Source of the DNA: SSC4 sp964443225
GTDB taxonomy: Bacteria; Chloroflexota; Anaerolineae; SSC4; Amarolineaceae
Direction of reading: 5' to 3'
DNA length: 64,000 bases
Assembly (NCBI GenBank): GCA_964443225.1
Contig: CAYUCC010000016.1
Location: forward strand, 1-64,000
Shown here: one piece after another, positions 7,901 through 16,500 of the stretch
Layout of the letters: each line of letters begins with the position of its first letter
Numbering within the stretch: the stretch's first letter is position 1
Notes under the pieces: model-generated
Seen by the model: the letters and a program-made list of their open reading frames with translations, nothing else
Told to the model about the DNA's origin: nothing
The model's database searches: none
Translations under genes and position numbers: made by a program

Positions 7901-10833
7901 CTACAAGTTCTGATGGCACCGCTCGTATCTGGGATGTGGCCACGGGACAGGAACAGCAAAGGCTCATGGATCCTGCGGAAGAGATCACCTTCGCAGCCTT
8001 CAGCCCGGATGGCCAGCAGATCGTCACCGACGGTCGGAATGGGAGCATTCGCCTCTGGGACGCGGCCGCAGGGCAAGTAGTGCGCCAACTTGGCAGCCAT
8101 GACTGCAGCATCTCGTTCGGCACCGATGGTTGTGCTGTCAGGTCGGTGGCCTATAGCCCGAATGGTAAGTCCATCATCAGCGGCGGCGACGACGGTACTG
8201 CTCGCATCTGGGATGTGGCGACGGGCAAGGCAATTCTCCGGCTTACCGGCCACGGCTGCACCGAATATGGTAATTGCAGTGTCAACTCGGTGGTCTACAG
8301 TTCAGATGGCATGACCATCGTCACCGCGACCGAGGCAGGCACCGCCCACGTTTGGGATGCAACTACTGGCCAGGAAGTACGCCAGATCATCGGTCACACC
8401 AGCGACATCCGGTCAGCAGCCTATAGCCCGGATGGCAAGCAGATCATCACTGCCAGTGGCGACGGCACGGCTCGTATCTGGGACGCAGCCACGGGGCAGG
8501 AAGTGCATCAACTTTTCCCAGTCACCGATCTTGCCAGATATGTAAGCACAGCAGCGTACAGCCCAGATGGCCGGCTCATCGTCACCGTTACTGAACTCGA
8601 TGGCACTGCACGCGTCTGGGACGCGGCCACAAAGCAGGAAATCCGTCAATTGCACAGCTTCGGCTGCGACGAAGCGGGCAATTGCGGCGTCATGTCGGCT
8701 GCCTACAGCCCAGACAGCCGGTATATCGTGACTGGGAACGTGGACGGAACCATGCACATCTGGGATGCGACCACCGGCCAGGAAATGCGCCAAATCGGCG
8801 GCCATGGGTGCATCGGCTCCAGTTGCAGCGTCAACTGGGCGGCCTACAGCCCAGATGGCAAGCAGATCGTTACCACAGGTGACGACGGGACGGCGCGCAT
8901 CTGGGATGCAGCCACCGGCCAAGAAATGCGTCAACTGCGCGGTCATGCCGGTCATGTCAGCTCAGCAAGCTATAGCCCGGATGGCAGACAGATCGTCACT
9001 ACGGGATGTGACAAAATCGAAGACGGATTTTGTAAGGCCAGCAGTGCCCGCATCTGGGACGCTGATACGGGCCAAGAAAGACGCCAACTGGTCAGTCACG
9101 ATTGCGGCCATGTCTACTTGGGTTGTATCTTCTCGGCGGCGTACAGCCAGGATGGCAAACAGATCGTTACCGCCGGTGCAGACCAGACGGCACGCATTTG
9201 GAACGCGGCCACAGGCCAGGAGGTGCGCCAACTCCGCGGCCACACCGGCTCGGTCCGATCCGCCACATACAGCCCGGACGGCCTCAAGATCGTTACGGCT
9301 GGCGATGACGGTGTCACCCGCATCTGGGACGCGGCCACGGGCAATGAGCTGCGTCAACTCGCCGGCCAGGGTTGCGGGGATTTGGATGTTCCCCCGCCGC
9401 CCTCTCAGTCCCTATCCGAACCTCCGCTAGAATGCGGCATTAACTCAGCGGCCTACAGCCCCGATGGCAAGCAGATCGTGACCGCCAATTTCGAAGGTGC
9501 GGCCCGTATCTGGGACGCAGTCACGGGACAGGAAATGCGCCAACTCCGCGGCCACAGTGCCAATGTCCAGACCGCAGCCTTCAGTCCGGACGGCAAGCAG
9601 GTCATCACGACAGGCGGCGACGGGACGGCACGCATCTGGGACGCAACAACCGGAGCGCAGTTACGGCTACTCACAGAGCCAGCCGGTAGGATGTTGTCGG
9701 CAGCGTACAGCCCGAACGGCCAGCAGATCATTACGACAGGCGGCGACGGGACGGCACGCATCTGGGATGTAACGCCCGAGCCGGACCTGCATCAACTTGG
9801 CGACAGCGAGGGGTTCTCATCGGCGGTTTACAGTCCATACGGCCAATTCATCATGACTACAGTTTCTTTCGACAACACCGTGGATATCTGGAATGCGGTC
9901 TCGGGAAAGCTGATGCTTACCCTGCCCAGCCACGGATGCGCCGAACATAATTACTGCCGCGTCTACGCGGCACGCTTTAGTCCGGATGGTAAGCAGATCG
10001 TTACTGGGGCGGCAGACCACATGGCATACATCTGGGATGCAGTCACGGGTCAGGAGATCCGCCAACTCACCGGCCATACGGCCTGGGTGCCCGGGGCAGT
10101 GTTCAGCCCGGACGGCAAGCTCATCGTGACTGCCAGCGGCGATAACGATAACACAGCGCGCATCTGGGATGCGTCCAGTGGACAAGAAGTGCGTCGCCTG
10201 ATCGGCCATACCGACACAGTGAACTCGGCAGCTTTCAGTCCCAACGGCAAGACTGTTGTCACCGCCAGCAAAGACGAGACGGCTCGGATTTGGGATGTGG
10301 CGACGGGGCAGCCAGTGCACCAACTCATCGGTCACCGCTCTTGGGTCAGGTCCGCCGCGTACAGCCCGGACGGCAAGTTCGTCGTGACAGCCAGCAGTGA
10401 CGGAACCGTCCGCATCTGGGACGCAGCCACTGGACAGGAAATACGGCAAATCGTTAGCGACCTATGTAAGAAGAACAGCGTGTCATGCATGATCGGTGCT
10501 GCGATCTACAGCCCGGACAACAGATACATTGTCATTGCTGAGGGCGCTATTGCAAAGAGCACCGGCATTGAGGACCCGACCGTCCGATTTTTCGACGCGG
10601 CCACGGGCAAGGAAGTGCGCAGTCTCAAGGGGCACGGCGGTTCAGACGGGTCTATCGCCTTTAGCCCGGATGGCGAACATATCGTCACTGCCAGCGGATA
10701 CGGCGCCGCCCGCATCTGGGATGCTAACATCGAAGACCTGCTGGACAAGGCGCAGCGGCTCATTTCGCGTGACCCGCCGCTCTTGACACCGGATGAGCTG
10801 CGGAGTTATGGGCTGGTCGAGGAGGTGAGGTGA
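4978..10833 (+). CDS. CHAT-nSTAND ATPase-TM-WD40 protein
   Basis: 1951 aa, starting at an ATG preceded by a GGAG-type ribosome site 42 nt after the previous gene. An N-terminal segment (MTITDYRNFDLLITRAG) leads into a CHAT protease domain with H231 in HFVGHG and C278 in LNACEG. The nSTAND ATPase has P-loop GPSGSGKSS (nt about 6229-6255) and Walker B LLFVDQFEE (nt about 6445-6471). A charged coiled coil precedes one membrane helix at nt about 7500-7570. About 21 WD40 repeats follow; several carry an inserted paired-cysteine loop (GHGC...NC). The tail is RDPPLLTPDELRSYGL. CHAT is a caspase-like cysteine protease of bacterial death pathways. Inferred: the same switch logic as the adjacent caspase proteins with a different protease head. 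The native substrate cannot be told. Confidence 0.95.
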   Translation: MTITDYRNFDLLITRAGERYRAFVVDAPAGEDSVVFNLPFAPDAMPRLGGSGLVRGVSRHLGAADDAGSATSLTDVGTRLFEAVFQDKVQTLLAASLSSVAQEGEGLRLRLRFEKDAAGLATLPWETLYDPTQGHFVGLGEQSPILRYLSLPRSRSALLVEPPLRVLAVLASPDGLPPLDVEREWQAIQDALAGLTADGKFVLERLATPTLVALQDRLLGEPVHILHFVGHGVFDEASQAGSLALEDARGRPQLVRGEQLTALLRNHPAMRLAYLNACEGALASGQSVFTGVAQTLVREGLPAAVAMQAEITDSGAIELARTFYTALAAGRPVDAALTQARVALSVADSPEWAIPVLFSRSPDNRLFDIRQVLPTPDCPYPGMTPFSEAQRDLFFGRDREIEDAVERLRQHPFLTVVGPSGSGKSSLIYAGVIPALRRSKRFGPGAWDIKIMRPGDSRTADGKAAPMQVLAQLLNLSPQSPVPNPQSPTLLFVDQFEETFTLAGADEAQAFLDALNGLMGRPNLHILLTVRADFYPELMASSLWQPIRANRLELTPLGDDELWAAIVEPAARVGVEVDEALAVKLIADASGQKGVLPLVQETLVLLWDKVKGRQLQLEAYKEMGESGRSGLQVAIDRRATTVYHNLPDAAQPIARRIFLRLIQFGEGRADTRRQQTAAELRASGDDPALFDQTLAKLTESRLLTASGDAEGGERRVDIAHEALIAGWPRLQAWLDQRRAAEQTRRRLEAKAAEWVAAEKRGGLLDEYELQEAESWLAGEDGRELGYSPDLVDLVQASIDVIAQAVAEKEAQQQREMEQAQRLAEERRLRAEENEKATRSRRKRLIAATGAVIIAAIAFAAAAWFGVDASRQSDNAKAKGIEAEKVARSAQAERLVGITRLKLAQPIPDYELALMLAQEAVSSTWKTDGYVSPNAETALSDAIAAAPPWRMNLPPRRHDGPVTSVAFSRDGQTILTTSSDGTARIWDVATGQEQQRLMDPAEEITFAAFSPDGQQIVTDGRNGSIRLWDAAAGQVVRQLGSHDCSISFGTDGCAVRSVAYSPNGKSIISGGDDGTARIWDVATGKAILRLTGHGCTEYGNCSVNSVVYSSDGMTIVTATEAGTAHVWDATTGQEVRQIIGHTSDIRSAAYSPDGKQIITASGDGTARIWDAATGQEVHQLFPVTDLARYVSTAAYSPDGRLIVTVTELDGTARVWDAATKQEIRQLHSFGCDEAGNCGVMSAAYSPDSRYIVTGNVDGTMHIWDATTGQEMRQIGGHGCIGSSCSVNWAAYSPDGKQIVTTGDDGTARIWDAATGQEMRQLRGHAGHVSSASYSPDGRQIVTTGCDKIEDGFCKASSARIWDADTGQERRQLVSHDCGHVYLGCIFSAAYSQDGKQIVTAGADQTARIWNAATGQEVRQLRGHTGSVRSATYSPDGLKIVTAGDDGVTRIWDAATGNELRQLAGQGCGDLDVPPPPSQSLSEPPLECGINSAAYSPDGKQIVTANFEGAARIWDAVTGQEMRQLRGHSANVQTAAFSPDGKQVITTGGDGTARIWDATTGAQLRLLTEPAGRMLSAAYSPNGQQIITTGGDGTARIWDVTPEPDLHQLGDSEGFSSAVYSPYGQFIMTTVSFDNTVDIWNAVSGKLMLTLPSHGCAEHNYCRVYAARFSPDGKQIVTGAADHMAYIWDAVTGQEIRQLTGHTAWVPGAVFSPDGKLIVTASGDNDNTARIWDASSGQEVRRLIGHTDTVNSAAFSPNGKTVVTASKDETARIWDVATGQPVHQLIGHRSWVRSAAYSPDGKFVVTASSDGTVRIWDAATGQEIRQIVSDLCKKNSVSCMIGAAIYSPDNRYIVIAEGAIAKSTGIEDPTVRFFDAATGKEVRSLKGHGGSDGSIAFSPDGEHIVTASGYGAARIWDANIEDLLDKAQRLISRDPPLLTPDELRSYGLVEEVR
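6409..6444 (-). repeat. CCCCAGT heptamer island inside CHAT-nSTAND gene
   Basis: CCCCAGT units and variants, translated as a Pro/Ser-rich loop (SPQSPVPNPQSP) just before the Walker B strand. It is the reverse-complement orientation of the G-rich islands in the other nSTAND genes. Confidence 0.75.
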
Positions 10834-10837
10834 GCCT

Positions 10838-11028
10838 ATGACCACCACTCCATCCTCTTCCTCGCCTTCGCCAACGACCACGACGACCAGGCGCGCTACC
10901 TGCGCAACCTGGTGGAAGAGGCGCGACAGGTGCAGCGAGTGCTGGCGGCAGCGGAGGGACGCGGCCACTGCGAGCTGGTTCCGCGCCTACGCTGGCCCTG
11001 TACAGGGGTTTTCAGTATTGACAAATGA
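10838..11028 (+). pseudogene. Frameshifted N-terminal stub of a CHAT-type gene
   Basis: The ATG at 10838 is followed within a few codons by a frame slip. The frame from about 10840 reads SILFLAFANDHDDQARYLRNL then EEARQVQRVLAAAEGRGHCELV and ends at TGA 11026-11028. It matches the start of the stub at 12943 (PILLLILVNDRDDRARDLR, EARQVQRALAAAEQ). This conserved beginning is typical of short CHAT proteins. Only about 60 codons remain and the start is out of frame, so I call it a decayed gene left at the end of the CHAT-nSTAND transcription unit. Confidence 0.8.
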
Positions 11029-11045
11029 TACTGCGTGCATAGAAT
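11018..11045 (+). promoter_or_regulatory. Sigma70-type promoter for abiE pair
   Basis: TTGACA (11018-11023) and TAGAAT (11040-11045) with a 16-nt spacer, ending 40 nt before the AbiEi start codon. It overlaps the end of the CHAT stub. Confidence 0.6.
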
Positions 11046-11085
11046 ATGACGACAGACAACACAAAGAATACATGAGACCATAACA

Positions 11086-11904
11086 ATGTCGAACAAGACT
11101 ATCGGGCCGGCGGGCGCCCACCTGCTCACGGCGCTGGCAGAGCGCGACCGGCCCATCTTCTCGGTAGCCGAAGCCCAGGCTGTGATGGGTGGCGACTATG
11201 GTGCAGTGGTGCAAACGCTGCGCCGGCTGGCTCGCGCCGGTTGGGTTGTGCGTTTGACGGCTGGCCGCTACGCCATGATACCGCTCTCCTCTGGCGGCAC
11301 GAACGCGCCCCAGGTGAACCGCTATGTCATCATGCGCGAACTGCTTGAGCCTGCGCCGCACTATATCTCTCACGATAGCGCCATGGATATCCACGACATG
11401 TTGACCCGGCCCGTCACTGTGGTCACTGCGACGTCGTCGCGCCGGTTGGGGAGACGCACGATACTCGGCGTCCCCTATCGCTTCATCTATGCTCCGCCTG
11501 CGGCGCTGTGGGGCTATGCGCCGGTCTGGGTTACGCCACAGGAACAGGTGGTTGTCAGCGATCTGGAGCGGACCCTGCTGGATGGGTTGACCCGGCCCGA
11601 TCTCTGCGCCGGCGTTGGCCAGGCGGCCACGGCGTTGTGGATGCGCCACAGCGACCTGGATTGGAACAAGTTGGGCGCCTATGCCGAGAAACTGGGAGGA
11701 CGAGCCGCCGCGCAGCGCCTCGGTTATCTGCTAGAGCTGTTCGGCCTGGGCTCCCCAGCTTTGATTGCCCGCCTGCAAGCGCTAACGGCGACCAGCTACA
11801 GCCGTCTCGACCCGCTGTTGCCAGACCAGGGGCCTTATCTGGCCCGCTGGCGTCTGCGCATCAATCTTGAACCGGCGGACCTGGAAGCGGTGATCAGGAC
11901 GTGA
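11086..11904 (+). CDS. AbiEi-like antitoxin
   Basis: 272 aa. The N-terminal winged-helix (HLLTALAERDRPIFSVAEAQ ... LVRLARAGWVVRLTAGRYAM type) and C-terminal antitoxin region (SDLERTLLDGL) fit the AbiEi transcriptional-regulator/antitoxin family of type IV toxin-antitoxin systems. Known role: represses its own operon and counteracts the nucleotidyltransferase toxin encoded next to it. The stop codon overlaps a downstream GTG by four bases (GTGA), so the two genes are probably translationally coupled. A promoter with good consensus lies just upstream. Family assignment is by motif and gene pairing. Confidence 0.85.
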   Translation: MSNKTIGPAGAHLLTALAERDRPIFSVAEAQAVMGGDYGAVVQTLRRLARAGWVVRLTAGRYAMIPLSSGGTNAPQVNRYVIMRELLEPAPHYISHDSAMDIHDMLTRPVTVVTATSSRRLGRRTILGVPYRFIYAPPAALWGYAPVWVTPQEQVVVSDLERTLLDGLTRPDLCAGVGQAATALWMRHSDLDWNKLGAYAEKLGGRAAAQRLGYLLELFGLGSPALIARLQALTATSYSRLDPLLPDQGPYLARWRLRINLEPADLEAVIRT

Positions 11905-11966
11905 CACATGATCCAACCTGCCGAAATCGCGCGCCTGGTGCCGGAGCAGGGTACACGTTCGGTGTC

Positions 11967-12806
11967 ATGACCGCTGAAAATGGGGCAATTTCACCGATTA
12001 GGTTCCCTGCTCCGGCACTGGCCCATCGCTTGGGACTTGGCGACAAGACCATCGAGAAGGATTACGTGCTGACGTGGACATTGTTGGCACTGGCGAGCTC
12101 ACCGCTGCATGATCATCTGGCTTTCAAGGGCGGCACAGCGCTCAAGAAGGTCTATGTGCCGGAGTATCGCTTCTCGGAAGATCTCGACTTCACACTCCTG
12201 GCCGAGATATCCAACGATGAGCTTGTCGGTGCGGTGGAGAGCATCTTCCCCTGGCTGCGGCGTGAGGTGAATATTACGCTCGCTGTTCGCCGGGTGGAGG
12301 TACACCACACAGGAAACCCGGCTATCTATCTGAACTACACGGGGCCTTTGGGCGGTGAGCTGACCAGCCGGTTCTTCAAGACGGACTTCACGCGCGACGA
12401 GGCGCTTCTTTTCCCATTGGTCGAAGCATCCCTACAGGCGCCGTACAGCGACTGCCGGTCCCGCAACCAGACATTGCATGCCTATTCGCCGGAGGAGATC
12501 CTGGCCGAAAAGCTGTGCGCACTGCTCGGACGCACAGAGCCGCGTGATCTATTTGATGTACATTACATTCTGGAACACAACCTGGCGGATGCCCGGGCCG
12601 TGTCGTTTCAAATCGATGCCAAGATGATGCACAACAAGGTAAACCGGGCCGAGCTAGGCAGTGTGTTGGCCCGGAAGCAGGAGACCTTGCGCAGGTTGTG
12701 GGAGCCGCGCCTGCAAGGTCAAATACCAGACCTGCCACATCTGGATACCGTCATTCGAGAGACAAATCGTTGGCTTCGGCAAGCAGGGCTTGTGGGCGAA
12801 CAGTAA
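11967..12806 (+). CDS. AbiEii-like nucleotidyltransferase toxin
   Basis: 279 aa from ATG 11967, chosen because the family signature begins soon after it (LGLGDKTIEKDYVLTW). The core FKGGTALKK...YRFSEDLDFTL is the nucleotidyltransferase motif of AbiEii toxins (GG-T and the D-x-D pair), followed by EILAEKLCALLGR and RDLFDVHYIL. Known role: NTP-transferase toxin neutralised by AbiEi, associated with phage-abortive infection. Oddity: ATG 11908 opens a 20-codon frame (MIQPAEIARLV) that looks like the usual AbiEii start but ends in TGA overlapping ATG 11967. An in-frame GTG at 11901 is an alternative start. A frameshift near the start or a fused leader are both possible. Confidence 0.85.
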   Translation: MTAENGAISPIRFPAPALAHRLGLGDKTIEKDYVLTWTLLALASSPLHDHLAFKGGTALKKVYVPEYRFSEDLDFTLLAEISNDELVGAVESIFPWLRREVNITLAVRRVEVHHTGNPAIYLNYTGPLGGELTSRFFKTDFTRDEALLFPLVEASLQAPYSDCRSRNQTLHAYSPEEILAEKLCALLGRTEPRDLFDVHYILEHNLADARAVSFQIDAKMMHNKVNRAELGSVLARKQETLRRLWEPRLQGQIPDLPHLDTVIRETNRWLRQAGLVGEQ

Positions 12807-12942
12807 CCTGCGGCCGCCAAACACCAGAATACCATGAGCCGCCACAAACGCAGCCATCTGATCTCCTGTGTCAACGAGCACGACGAGGATATCGTGGTGG
12901 AGGCCACGAAGTGGGCAGCGTGTACTTGTTAGGGATACACCC

Positions 12943-13275
12943 ATGACCACCACCGCCAAGCCCATCCTCCTCCTCATCCTCGTCAACGACCGCGACGACC
13001 GGGCGCGCGATCTGCGCGCCCTGGCGGCGGAGGCGCGGCAGGTTCAGCGGGCGTTGGCTGCGGCTGAGCAACGCAGTCATTGCGAACTGGTGCTACGCCA
13101 GAACGCCACGGCCGGCGATATCCTGGACGTCTTCCAGGACGCCTGCACCCGCATCGCGATCTTCCACTTCGGCGGCCATGCCGATGGCTACCGGCTTTTG
13201 CTGGAAACCGCGGCGGACCGGGGTGACCCAAAAGAACGCCGCATCGCGCCGACGCGGGCCCTGAACAGAGATTGA
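12943..13275 (+). pseudogene. Truncated CHAT-type N-terminal stub
   Basis: 110 aa. The start at ATG 12943 has AGGG upstream. It reads MTTTAKPILLLILVNDRDDR ... DILDVFQDACTRIAIFHFGGHADGYRLLLE, the first third of a short CHAT protein including the HFGGHADG histidine motif. It then runs into unrelated sequence (RRIAPTRALNRD) and stops before the region that would carry the catalytic cysteine. It could still be translated, but it cannot be an active protease as it stands. Confidence 0.8.
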
Positions 13276-13553
13276 TGGTGGCGGCTACCTCCAAGACCAT
13301 GTCGTCATCCGGACCGCTCAGTAAGGGGCGCCATGTGTAGCCGGCCGGTGATTTGCCATACCAGCCGTTCAACAGTAAAATTCGCACTTATTCGCCCGGC
13401 ACCGCGTGTTTCCAATCAATCAACCAACCACCTGATTCCGAAGTACTGTCCGCATTCGCCACGTGGCACCCGCGCGTTCGCCTGCTGACCATGGGGAAGC
13501 CTGCAGTCACGCCACCCCTGTGTCGGCATCATCGTTACTCACCGAGGTACCCT

Positions 13554-16500
13554 GTGCCGATTCCGGCTGCCATATTGACCCAACTGGCCGACATACTGGC
13601 CGAGATATACAGCGACCACACCAGCGCCCGCACCCTGGCCAGCTCGGCCGGCCTGCGGGTCGAACGCATTGCCTTCGATGCCAAACCGGTCAACTATTGG
13701 GCCGCCGTTCTGGAAGAGGCCGAAGCCTACGGTGCGACCCAGGCCTTGCTCGACCGCGCCAGCGCCCAGTACCCCAATCACACCGGGTTGGCCACCGTGG
13801 CCCAGGCGTATTTGGCCTGGCGCTTGCCTGCCCTGCCCCCTCAGGATTTGCCCGACAAGCCCTACCGCTACCTGGACCGGTACCACCGTGCAGATGCCGA
13901 GATCTTTTTTGGCCGCGGGCGTGAAATCCGCGAGCTGGTCGAACTCATCACCGCGGCGGACAGTCCGCCGATCGTGCCGCTCTACGGCCAATCGGGTGTA
14001 GGCAAATCGTCGCTGCTCGAGGCTGGCCTGCAGCCGCGCCTGGAGGGCCGCTACGTTGTGTATTATCTGCGCCGTGACCAGGGCCAGGGGCTGTTGGGTA
14101 CGATCACGGCGGGCCTGGGTGCCGCGCCGGGCGATAATTTGGCCACCACCTGGCACCACCTGGAAACGCAGAACGTCAAGGCGCTGCTCGTTATTCTCGA
14201 CCAGGTCGAAGAGGTCTACACGCGGACCAATGTGCAGCAGCCTGACGAGCTGGCAGATTTTCTGGACGCACTGGGCGTTCTCTTTGCCGACGCAGGCCGC
14301 CGGCCACGCGGCCGGTTGATCCTCAGCTTCCGCAAGGAATGGCTGGCCGAGATCAACCGGCAATTGGATGATCACCGGCTGCCGCACGGCAAAGGGGTGT
14401 TCCTGGAAAGGTTGGGGCGGGCGGGCATTGCCGAAGTGGTTGCCGGGCCGCAGTCGTCGCCGCGTCTGCGCAGCCACTTTGGCCTGAGCGTCACTGCAAC
14501 CTTACCCGGCCTCATCGCCGACGACCTGCTGGCCGACCGCGAGTCACCGGTGGCACCGATGCTGGCCATCCTGCTGACCGACATGTGGACCGCGGCCAAA
14601 ACACTCGACTACGACCATCCGCAGTTCGACGAAGACCTCTACCACGAGTTCCACCGTCGCGGCCTGTCGCTGGACGACTTCCTGAGCCGGCAGCTCGGAG
14701 CGTTGCACGACAAACTGCCCGAGGCCGTAGACTCCGGCCTGGCGCTCGACCTGCTGGCCCACCACACCACGCCCCTCGGCACCGCCGAGCAGCGCACGCT
14801 GGCTGAGCTGGAGCAGACCTACGGGCACCGCCAGGATGTGCTGCCGACCCTGGTGCAGGAATGCCGCGACCTCTACCTGCTGGTGGACCCATCCCGCAAT
14901 CAACCCGACCACCCGCCCGCCAGCCGGCTGACCCACGATACGTTGGCGCCGCACGTGCGTAAGCGCTTCGACGAGTCGGATCAGCCGGGGCAGCGGGCGC
15001 GGCGGATTTTGGAGAGCCGGGCGGTGGATTGGCAGGAGGGGAAGACGGGCGCGCCCCTGGATTCAGCCGACCTGGCCATCGTGGAAGCCGGGCAGGCTGG
15101 CATGCGGAGTTGGGACACTCACGAAGAGGCCCTGGTCCTTGCCAGCCAGGTCGAGCGTACGCGGCGGCAGGAAGAAGCGGAGCGGAGCGCCCAGGCGCGC
15201 GAACAGGCTCGCCAGCGCGAGCTGGATCAGGCCAGGCAACTGGCCGAGGAACAGCGGCTACGGGTGGAAGAAGGAGAACGGGCCGCACGCGGGTTGCGCA
15301 AGCGCCTGATCGCGGCCACAGCTGCGGTGGCCATCGCTGTGATTGCCCTGGTGATCGCTGTTGCGTTCGGCGCAGATAACCGTACACAGCGAGACCGGGC
15401 TGAGAGGGCCCTGGCAACTACCACTGTGGCTCAAGGCCAGGCCGAGGTCGAGGCGGAGAACGCACAGTCTGCCCAAGCCACTGCTGAAGCGAGCGCCGCC
15501 GAAGCACAACAGCAACGCTACATGGCGGAGCAGCGCCAACAAGAAGCTGAAGCTCGCAGCCTTGCCGTGCAAGCAGAGAGATTGAATTCAGCCGATCCCG
15601 CGCTTGCGCTCTTGCTGGCAAGCGAGGCAGCCAGGCAGTCCCTCCGCACGGGGGAGGAGCCGCCGGTTGAGGTGGCGGCCACGTTGCATCGGTTGCTGGC
15701 GACGCCCCATGTCTCGCTGCTGCGCGACGTAAATGCCCATGACGCCCATGTTTGGTCGATTGCCTTTTGGCCGGATGAGACAAAATTCGTCACAGTTGGC
15801 TGCGACCAACGCCTGTCCACCGGCGCCTGCCTGTCCGGACAGGCGCGTGTGTGGGACGCGAGCGGCGCGCTGTTGGCAGAATTTGGCCAACGCCCCAACG
15901 ATATCGTCCTGGCGTCTGTCAGCCCCGCAGGCGAGCAGATCCTGACCGCAGACGCCAAGGGTGTGGTCCAACTGTGGGATGCGACCGAATTACGAGAAAT
16001 CACGACGCTGCCGGGCTACTCCAGCACGTTGACTTCTGCGATCTTCAGTTCTGACGGAAAGCGCATCCTCACGGTGGGTGAACAGAAGCCAACGCGACTG
16101 TGGAGCGCAACGGGTCAACTTCTGACCACGCTGGATACCGAAGGATTGGACATCTCCAACGCCCTTTTCAGCCCGGATGGCACTCGAATTGCATCATCGC
16201 ATTGCGCCACGCCCGGAGGCAGCGAAAGCTGCTCCACCGGTTATGTACGGCTGTGGGATATTGATGGCAATCTGGTGACCGAATTCGCCCGGGGCACGGG
16301 CGTGCGCAGGGTTTCGTTTGGACCAGGCGGCACCATGCTCACCGCCGAGTGTGCTGAACTGGCCGGTGATCGTTGTGTCGAAGACATGGTTCGGTTGTGG
16401 GATCACGAGGGCCAACTCCTGGAAACTTTGGAAGGAAAACGCTTTCTCGATCCATTGCGCCATGTTGGGTTCAATGCCTCAGGAACCCGCATCCTTGCGC

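Noticed and set aside
13353..13553. Earlier ATG for the EAD1-nSTAND gene
   Set aside because: The extra residues have no similarity to the sister EAD1 protein, whose start aligns with GTG 13554, and that GTG has a ribosome site.
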